Part shown: piece after piece, positions 15,647 through 20,809 of the stretch
How the letters are laid out: the number at the start of each line of letters is the position of its first letter
Numbering within the stretch: the stretch's first letter is position 1
Assembly (NCBI GenBank): GCA_035495315.1
Contig: DATJGF010000066.1
Coordinates: 1 to 20,809, forward strand
Direction of reading: 5' to 3'
Length of the DNA stretch: 20,809 nucleotides
DNA from: DATJGF01 sp035495315
Lineage (GTDB): Bacteria > Verrucomicrobiota > Verrucomicrobiia > Limisphaerales > UBA8199
Program-made: the position numbers and the translations under genes
Notes under the pieces: model-generated
The model's database searches: none
Told to the model about the DNA's origin: nothing
The model's input: the letters and a program-made list of their open reading frames with translations, nothing else

Positions 15647-16977
15647 GCTTCATTCGACCACGAAAGACCCGCTCCATGCCAAGGTTCAAGATTCTTAACC
15701 ACATTGTACCTAGCGCGATCGCCGTCGCTTTTGTTGGCCTCGGGTCATTTGCCACATTCGGGGCTCTGACGGCACAAGATAAAGATCAATATCATTTCGA
15801 CGGCACGATCTCGCGCGAGGTGCTGGAGAACTATCTGTCTCGAGCGATTACGATGGAAGGTCTGCTCAACGGCCGCGGTGACCTCAATGACAATGTCCGG
15901 ATGCTCAAAAGCATCGGTGCTAAGTTTATCGGACGCAGCCTTTGTCTCTGGGGCGGTGAAGCCAATCTCCTGGCCAACCTTGAGCGGGCGAAACGTCAAG
16001 TACCACAGGTCCTTGCAGCGGATTCGGACATGATCCTGCAAGCTTGCATCTTTGAAATCGTCACCACGCAAGTCGAACAAGTGCCTGTGCCGGACTGGGC
16101 GTTCTCCGCGGTCGGTCTTCCTGGGGGAAAAAGAAATTTTCGTTACCAGGACATGCTTTATCCGGATGGGCGCTTCAAAGACCACTGGCGTCCGGGACAA
16201 TCGGTGCCGGATGCGAGCCGGCCGGAAACCAAACTCTGGTTTTACTTTTTAGGGGCATCCTTCATCGACCTAGGCTGCGAGGCGATCCATTTCGGCCAAA
16301 CCGAGCTCATGAACCACAATGACCGGAATCTCGATCACTATTCGCAGGTGCTGACGTTGATTCGAGAACATGCGGCTAAACACGCCCGCCGACACATCGT
16401 CCTGTGCGATTCACACGTTCCGAGTGGCGGGTTGGTGCGTGACGGGCACCACCTGCTGATGGATTTCCATTCCTTCCCGCTGCGCATCATGGAGCTGCCG
16501 GATAAGCCGCAGGAAGCAATCCTGAAAGTTGGATTTTCTGATGGCATCTATGGCCGCAGCAAGGGTGGAACGACCTTTAGCGGGTGGGCCTGCGAGCACT
16601 TGCCCTACCTAGTGGAGATAGATAACTGGGGCGTCAGCAAACAACCAGGACAGTCTGGCGCCGGTGGTATCTGGATCTGGGGTTATGACGAAATCACCTG
16701 GTTTGCGCATCAGACTCCACAGTACCGCAGCAACTGGCTCCAGTACGCCTCAGATTGGGTGCGACATACCGACCCAAATGGGCATCTGGAAATGCCGGGA
16801 AGCCGAACATTGGTCTCTCCTCTCGATCACAAACGTTGGTATTACGCCAATAACGCAAGCCCGGCAGTCCCGGATGGCTTTGGCGATGAAGACGCGATCC
16901 GGGCCGTCTGGACTGTAGAGGCAGGCGTCTCGCCTGCCATAGAGCCCGGCATCCTGCCCGGCGGAGCAAAGCGCTAA
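15643..16977 (+). CDS. Exported conserved hypothetical protein, possibly barrel-fold, with a repeat-derived tail
   Basis: A 444-residue protein of unknown function. A basic start and a hydrophobic segment at about 21-43 (IVPSAIAVAFVGLGSFATFG) followed by ALTAQ look like a signal peptide or anchor, so it should act outside the cytoplasm. The mature part has features seen in sugar-active (beta/alpha) barrel proteins, such as AKFIGRSLCLWGGEAN, EAIHFGQTELMNHND, RHIVLCDSH and GGIWIWGYDEITWFAH, with many Trp, His and Asp, but I cannot assign a hydrolase family. The ATG at 15643 overlaps the pgi stop; ATG 15676 is an alternative giving a more usual signal peptide. The last ~20 residues (VEAGVSPAIEPGILPGGAKR) are read from an intergenic-type hairpin repeat, so the natural end was probably near residue 423. 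Confidence 0.88.
   Translation: MSFIRPRKTRSMPRFKILNHIVPSAIAVAFVGLGSFATFGALTAQDKDQYHFDGTISREVLENYLSRAITMEGLLNGRGDLNDNVRMLKSIGAKFIGRSLCLWGGEANLLANLERAKRQVPQVLAADSDMILQACIFEIVTTQVEQVPVPDWAFSAVGLPGGKRNFRYQDMLYPDGRFKDHWRPGQSVPDASRPETKLWFYFLGASFIDLGCEAIHFGQTELMNHNDRNLDHYSQVLTLIREHAAKHARRHIVLCDSHVPSGGLVRDGHHLLMDFHSFPLRIMELPDKPQEAILKVGFSDGIYGRSKGGTTFSGWACEHLPYLVEIDNWGVSKQPGQSGAGGIWIWGYDEITWFAHQTPQYRSNWLQYASDWVRHTDPNGHLEMPGSRTLVSPLDHKRWYYANNASPAVPDGFGDEDAIRAVWTVEAGVSPAIEPGILPGGAKR
16914..16941 (+). repeat. Hairpin repeat unit A, translated within the end of the 444-residue gene
   Basis: Consensus arrangement: GTAGAG, a left stem, loop TCT, a right stem, CATA. The stem here is GGCAGGCG-TCT-CGCCTGCC (16920-16938), eight perfect pairs. 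It matches units B and C nearby apart from changes inside the stem. It is read in frame as VEAGVSPAI. A less regular hairpin (CCGGC-ATCCT-GCCCGG, one bulge) follows at 16946-16961. Confidence 0.8.
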
Positions 16978-16989
16978 CTGCTACATTAA

Positions 16990-17016
16990 TATGGACGGCG
17001 AGACGCCGTCCTCTAC
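16990..17016 (-). repeat. Hairpin repeat unit B
   Basis: On the minus strand it reads GTAGAG, then stem GGACGGCG, loop TCT, stem CGCCGTCC (16993-17011), then CATA. It equals unit A except that CA became AC in the left arm and TG became GT in the right arm, so pairing is preserved. It lies between the two convergent stop codons and could work as a bidirectional terminator, although no T-run follows the stem. Confidence 0.8.
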
Positions 17017-17040
17017 GTCAGCCGAGACGCCTGACGCTAC
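17017..17040 (-). repeat. Hairpin repeat unit C, overlapping the S10 peptidase stop codon
   Basis: On the minus strand it reads GTAGCGTCAGGCG, loop TCT, then CGGCTGAC running into unit B. The stem pairs over nine positions with one G-G mismatch. The unit abuts unit B directly. Its opening GTAG provides the TAG stop (17039-17037) of the carboxypeptidase gene. Confidence 0.7.
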
Positions 17041-18617
17041 AACGCTGGTATCGCACTGGCTATGAACTTCGCCAGATCCGTCTTCGATTTCTTCAGATCC
17101 GCTAAATTGAGGTACATCATGTGTCCAGCTGTGTAGGTGTCCAACGTGAAGTTCTTCATCAGGCTGGAATCGATGTTAAGGTGGTCGAAGGTATAACGCG
17201 TTGCGAACAACGGTGTCGCCAGGTCGTAATAGCCGCTGGAAACATGAACTCGTAGGAATGGATTCCGGGTCACCGCATTGGCGAGCGTTTCGGCAACATC
17301 GACGTAGCCGTTGTTCTGGTCCCAATTCCACGGCCCTACCGACGTCAGCACTTCGTACTGCAGGTCGGTCTCATAATTCAGCTCCGTGCGCACATAATTA
17401 TTGAAAGTCGACGCAAAGGCGCTGGCGACTGCTTCGTAGCTGGGATCATATTCCATGCGGTTGGACAGCCGGTCGCGAATGTAACCCACATACCGACTGT
17501 CATAACGTCCAATAACCCGGTTCTCGTCGATGAACAGTTCGGCGGCAAAACGGCCAAGGGGGATTCGCAGGTTCGCACGATCGACGTAATTGGTAGTCAG
17601 GCCAGTGAGCCGAGCGTACTGTTCGACGACTTTTTTACGTGCCTCCGGACTAAGCGAGCTGCCGCCAAACAAGGCTGAGCTGTAATCGCCCGCGGCAAAG
17701 GTTTCGGCTTGGTCGTAAACCTCGGTCAAGGATTGCTGCTGCAGATCGGTGCCGAGCTTCTTGTGAAACCAGGCAGTCGCCGCGTAACTCGGCAGGTAAA
17801 GGACATAGGGCAAGTCGTTGCCCGCGCTGAAATCCAAAGTTTGAAAATTCAGCACTGTGGAGACCAGCATGATGCCGTTAACGTTCATCCTCAGACGCTG
17901 GCTCAACTCGCCCGAAAGCGCCGCAGCGCGGGTAGTGCCGTAACTTTCTCCAATAATGAATTTGGGCGAGCTCCAGCGTTTATTTCGTGTGACGTAAATG
18001 CGGATGAAGTCGGCGACTGAGAGCGCGTCTTCGTGCAAGCCGTGAAATTTCTTAGCCTCTTTTGGAGGAATCGCGCGACTGAAACCGGTGCTGACAGGGT
18101 CAATGAAGACAAGGTCAGTGTCGTCCAGCAGGGAGTATTCGTTGTCTACCAGCTTATATGGCGGTGGGAGTGCGGAACCGTCTTCGGCCAGTCGCACGCG
18201 ACGTGGGCCCAATAGCCCAAGGTGCATCCAGACGGAGGATGAACCGGGGCCTCCGTTGAACGAAAATGTCACCGGCCGTGCCGAACTCGGAGCATCCTGC
18301 CGTGTGTAGGCAATGTAGAATATCGAGGCGGTGGGTTTATCTTCCTCGTCACGCAAGAGAATTGTGCCCGCAGTAGCCTTATATTTTAGATCCTGACCAT
18401 TGATGGTAACCGTGTGCTCGGTTTGCACGAGTTTTTCCTCGGGTTCCTTGGCTTTGTCCTTGCTATCTTTCCCCGAATCTTTGCCGGCCCCTTTCGCTGA
18501 TTCTTTATCGCCGGAACCTTGGGCTGGTGTGTTGGTACTAACCTCGGCGGCAAACGATGGGATGATCGCTAACCAAGCGACCGTCAGCACGTTGATCAGG
18601 AAATGTCGGTTGCGCAT
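17037..18617 (-). CDS. Exported S10-family serine carboxypeptidase
   Basis: A 526-residue secreted peptidase that removes C-terminal residues from peptides. Residues 1-24 are a signal peptide (MRNRH, then a hydrophobic stretch, cleavage near SFAA). Residues 33-62 are a Lys/Gly/Ser/Glu-rich flexible linker. The catalytic domain shows the oxyanion segment FNGGPGSSS (120-128), the nucleophile Ser225 in GESYGTTRAA (223-232), Asp465 in SSGYYDLATP (460-469) and His499 in TAGHMMY (496-502). All three triad residues are present at family spacing. Its gene converges with that of the 444-residue protein, and its stop codon is formed by a repeat unit. The start ATG at 18617 faces the divergent namZ gene across 150 bases, which should hold both promoters, though I see no clear boxes. 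Confidence 0.96.
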   Translation of the reverse strand: MRNRHFLINVLTVAWLAIIPSFAAEVSTNTPAQGSGDKESAKGAGKDSGKDSKDKAKEPEEKLVQTEHTVTINGQDLKYKATAGTILLRDEEDKPTASIFYIAYTRQDAPSSARPVTFSFNGGPGSSSVWMHLGLLGPRRVRLAEDGSALPPPYKLVDNEYSLLDDTDLVFIDPVSTGFSRAIPPKEAKKFHGLHEDALSVADFIRIYVTRNKRWSSPKFIIGESYGTTRAAALSGELSQRLRMNVNGIMLVSTVLNFQTLDFSAGNDLPYVLYLPSYAATAWFHKKLGTDLQQQSLTEVYDQAETFAAGDYSSALFGGSSLSPEARKKVVEQYARLTGLTTNYVDRANLRIPLGRFAAELFIDENRVIGRYDSRYVGYIRDRLSNRMEYDPSYEAVASAFASTFNNYVRTELNYETDLQYEVLTSVGPWNWDQNNGYVDVAETLANAVTRNPFLRVHVSSGYYDLATPLFATRYTFDHLNIDSSLMKNFTLDTYTAGHMMYLNLADLKKSKTDLAKFIASAIPAL

Positions 18618-18767
18618 CCCGCTAAGTTGCTGAGCGGTTGATCAAAACGCAATCGGAAAGCCGCCCGGAGGATTGCCACAAAAGGACTGCTTTGTGTTCT
18701 TTGTGTGTTTCCCGGGCAATCCTGTTCGTTCCTTTTCCGGACGTGAGGTTTCAGTCACACTATCGTT

Positions 18768-19952
18768 ATGCAAAGGGTCAGGACCGGTCTCGACGTTTTC
18801 GTCGCAGAGGATTTCCGCCGGCTGAGAGGCCAACGCATCGGTGTGGTCGCGCATCCAGCGTCCGTCGATTCGCGTCTGCGGCATATCACCGAGCTGTTGC
18901 AGGCAGCACCCGGCGTAAAAGTCGAAATTCTTTTCGGGCCCGAGCACGGATTTCTTGGTCAGGCACAAGATCTGGAACCTGTCGATAGCCCAAGGTCCGG
19001 CGAGACTTCCACTGCGCGCGTGATAAGTTTGTATGGCACAGCAGCAGACAGTTTGCGACCTACCCGTCAGCACCTCTCTGGCCTGGATACTCTGGTGATT
19101 GATCTGCAGGACGTCGGCGCGCGTTACTACACTTTTCAAACCACGATGCTCTATTGTCTGGAAGCCGCTAATTTGATCGGCCTGCGCACCGTCGTGCTGG
19201 ATCGGCCCAATCCAATCGGCGGTTCGCAAATAGAAGGCCCGCGGTTGACCAGCAGTTTCGAGAGCTTCGTCGGGTGTCACGATCTGGCGACGCGACACGG
19301 GCTGACACTCGGTGAGCTCGCGCGGTTGTATCAGGTCGAGCGAAAACTCGACAACGCAGCGATAGAAATCGTGCCGTGCCAGGGTTGGCAGCGCGAAATG
19401 TATTTTGAAGACAACGGCCTGCCCTGGGTTCTGCCCTCGCCCAATATGCCCAGCGTGGAAACCGCTATCGTCTATCCCGGACAATGCTTGCATGAGGGCA
19501 CAAATATATCGGAAGGGCGCGGTACGACGCGACCGTTCGAGCTATGCGGTGCGCCTTGGGTGGACGCAATGACGGTGACTGAGCGACTTAACCGTGAAGG
19601 TCTGCCCGGTGTGGTGTTTCGCGCGGTGTCGTTCCAACCTACCTTCCAAAAGCATGCCGGTCGACAATGCGGCGGGGTGCAGTTGCACGTTGTCGACCGG
19701 AGTGCTTTTCAGCCTGTGCGCACCGGGTTAGCGCTGGTGGCGGCCCTGCGAAAGCTTTCAGGCGACCAATTCCAATGGCGCACCGAGCCCTATGAATTCG
19801 TCTCGACTCCGATTGCGATCGACCTGCTCTTCGGCAGCGACCGTGAACGACGCGCGATTGAAGCGGGACACGCCTGGCGCGATATAGCGGCGATGTGGCG
19901 GAAAGAAGAGCAGGCCTTTGCTGAACGCCGCAAACCGTTTCTGCTCTACTGA
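18768..19952 (+). CDS. namZ: NamZ-like exo-beta-N-acetylmuramidase (DUF1343)
   Basis: The DUF1343 family includes NamZ, which releases terminal N-acetylmuramic acid from peptidoglycan fragments. This 394-residue protein carries the family signatures in order: GPEHGFLG (57-64), IDLQDVGARYYTFQTTM (111-127), VLDRPNPIGG (143-152), HGLTLGELA (177-185), LPSPNMPSV (222-230) and EGTNISEGRGTTRPFE (243-258). Length is close to a family member without a leader. No signal peptide is visible: the protein starts directly at MQRVRTGLDVF, unlike many secreted members, so it may work in the cytoplasm on imported muropeptides or use another export route. Its last seven bases overlap the end of the convergent C39 peptidase gene. 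No MurNAc kinase, etherase or transporter is in the window. Confidence 0.92.
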   Translation: MQRVRTGLDVFVAEDFRRLRGQRIGVVAHPASVDSRLRHITELLQAAPGVKVEILFGPEHGFLGQAQDLEPVDSPRSGETSTARVISLYGTAADSLRPTRQHLSGLDTLVIDLQDVGARYYTFQTTMLYCLEAANLIGLRTVVLDRPNPIGGSQIEGPRLTSSFESFVGCHDLATRHGLTLGELARLYQVERKLDNAAIEIVPCQGWQREMYFEDNGLPWVLPSPNMPSVETAIVYPGQCLHEGTNISEGRGTTRPFELCGAPWVDAMTVTERLNREGLPGVVFRAVSFQPTFQKHAGRQCGGVQLHVVDRSAFQPVRTGLALVAALRKLSGDQFQWRTEPYEFVSTPIAIDLLFGSDRERRAIEAGHAWRDIAAMWRKEEQAFAERRKPFLLY

Positions 19953-20809
19953 GAAGTCGGCGGCGGTCGGTAACGCGTCAAGGGAGAATCCCAGTGCCCG
20001 TATCGATCGATTGGGAGGGTCGTTTGCTCCGGATACACGAGATAAACCGTATTGCGAGAACAGGCCCAGGCGTCGATCAGGTTTTTGCGAGGGAAAGTCT
20101 TTCGAACGTGCTCTGAAGTTCCCGGATCGTTAATGATCGGGTCGCCGCTTTCGGTGAAGCCGACCAGGACCACCAGGTGCCCGTTGGGACCCGGGCCTTT
20201 GGCGCGTAGTCGGTCGTAATCCAACGACAGGCCGACCGGTAAGTTGCGCGCAATCCAGGCTTCGAGCTCGGCGATATCGCTCAACCGCGTCACATAGGCT
20301 CGCATTCGATTGAATGAACCGGCATACGCCATGTTGAAAGGCCAGTTTCCTGTTCCGTGCCATTGCGAGTCGTAAATTGCGTCAGCGATCTCCGGCACCG
20401 GTTGATCCAGATCAGGGCGTTTCAAATCCTGCGCCCAATAACCGAGGATCATTGACACGGTGGCGGGGCTGCAGAGGGTGTTGCCGTTTGGGTAAGGCAT
20501 CTGCGAGCGTTCTGGCACCGGCACCAGTTTTCCCCACGCCTCCTGGCGCGCGGCCAATGGCGCCGGCGTCACATTCGTGTCAGCCAGCGAGACACCGAGA
20601 AACTTGATTGCTTTGTTGGGGGAATTGGCTGGTTTAGAGACCGTGACGCGAACCTGCAAATCCTTGGCAGGGCGACCCAGGATCAGAGTATCCGTTGAAA
20701 CATCTCCGTCACTGTCATGCTGGCCCGCCTGGCTATGACGTGGGCCGCGGTCGCGGTCCTTCGACCAAACTCCCAGGTTGTAGTACTTTGTCGGACCTTG
20801 TGGATAAAT
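19946..20809 (-). CDS. C39-like cysteine peptidase domain protein, N-terminus beyond the window
   Basis: The frame is open to the right edge (287 residues visible, first visible codon at 20809), so the start is outside; a TTG at 20659 is internal. The first 60 visible residues (KYYNLGVWSKDRDR, then STDTLILGRPAKDLQVRVTV) look like a beta-sandwich segment that precedes the peptidase. The papain-like C39 domain follows: Cys113 in NTLCSPATVSMIL, His211 in PNGHLVVLVGF, and Asp228 in PIINDP. Such proteins usually act outside the cell on peptides or cell-wall peptide links; export cannot be judged because the N-terminus is missing. It overlaps namZ by seven bases tail to tail, and both could act on wall material, but opposite strands argue against an operon. 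Confidence 0.88.
   Translation of the reverse strand: MYPQGPTKYYNLGVWSKDRDRGPRHSQAGQHDSDGDVSTDTLILGRPAKDLQVRVTVSKPANSPNKAIKFLGVSLADTNVTPAPLAARQEAWGKLVPVPERSQMPYPNGNTLCSPATVSMILGYWAQDLKRPDLDQPVPEIADAIYDSQWHGTGNWPFNMAYAGSFNRMRAYVTRLSDIAELEAWIARNLPVGLSLDYDRLRAKGPGPNGHLVVLVGFTESGDPIINDPGTSEHVRKTFPRKNLIDAWACSRNTVYLVYPEQTTLPIDRYGHWDSPLTRYRPPPTSQ

Noticed and set aside
18642..19493. A 283-codon minus-strand frame.
   Set aside because: It lies entirely antisense to namZ and its upstream gap; namZ has all family motifs, so this is a mirror frame.
1..20809. Search for a defence island, CRISPR array, prophage, intact transposase, tRNA or rRNA genes.
   Set aside because: Reading both strands showed no such gene; the confident genes are metabolic, signalling, repair or exported enzymes.

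Overview
The window looks like chromosomal DNA from a soil-type PVC-group bacterium, most likely Verrucomicrobiota. The clues are a planctomycete/verrucomicrobial-type short cytochrome c, an exported 444-residue protein and a 193-residue protein that resemble conserved hypotheticals of that phylum, a DUF1343 muramidase, moderately GC-rich DNA, scarce Shine-Dalgarno sites and short GC-rich intergenic palindromes. This assignment is inference; no rRNA or tRNA gene is present to confirm it.

Layout. At the left edge (1-2669, minus) lies the N-terminal part of a large nonribosomal peptide synthetase: one condensation domain and most of an adenylation domain whose pocket residues match the threonine code closely. 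Its C-terminal part is outside the window. A 430-base gap follows, with one possible small gene. Next is a soluble REC-PAS-histidine kinase (plus), meeting tail to tail with a minus-strand run that reads DUF554 membrane protein, 193-residue hypothetical protein, LigD-type DNA ligase, and Gfo/Idh/MocA oxidoreductase (9137 down to 4720).

A class III aminotransferase (plus) converges with a small exported cytochrome c (minus). A 1.2-kb stretch without a confident gene (11084-12275) holds hairpins and what may be decayed coding sequence on the minus strand. Then comes a sugar-phosphate block on the plus strand: phosphoglucomutase, glucose-6-phosphate isomerase, and an exported 444-residue protein whose start overlaps the isomerase stop. 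Together the two enzymes link glucose-1-phosphate (glycogen or nucleotide sugars) to fructose-6-phosphate.

The 444-residue gene converges on an exported S10 serine carboxypeptidase. The junction contains three copies of a 27-base hairpin repeat whose stems differ in sequence but keep pairing; one copy is translated as the C-terminal tail of the 444-residue protein and another supplies the stop codon of the peptidase. The right end carries a NamZ/DUF1343 exo-muramidase (plus) overlapping by 7 bases, tail to tail, a C39-like cysteine peptidase that runs off the right edge.

I found no defence system, CRISPR array, prophage or intact insertion sequence. The most unusual items are the covarying repeat, the exported protein coupled to pgi, the uncharacterised 193-residue protein and the partly visible peptide synthetase.
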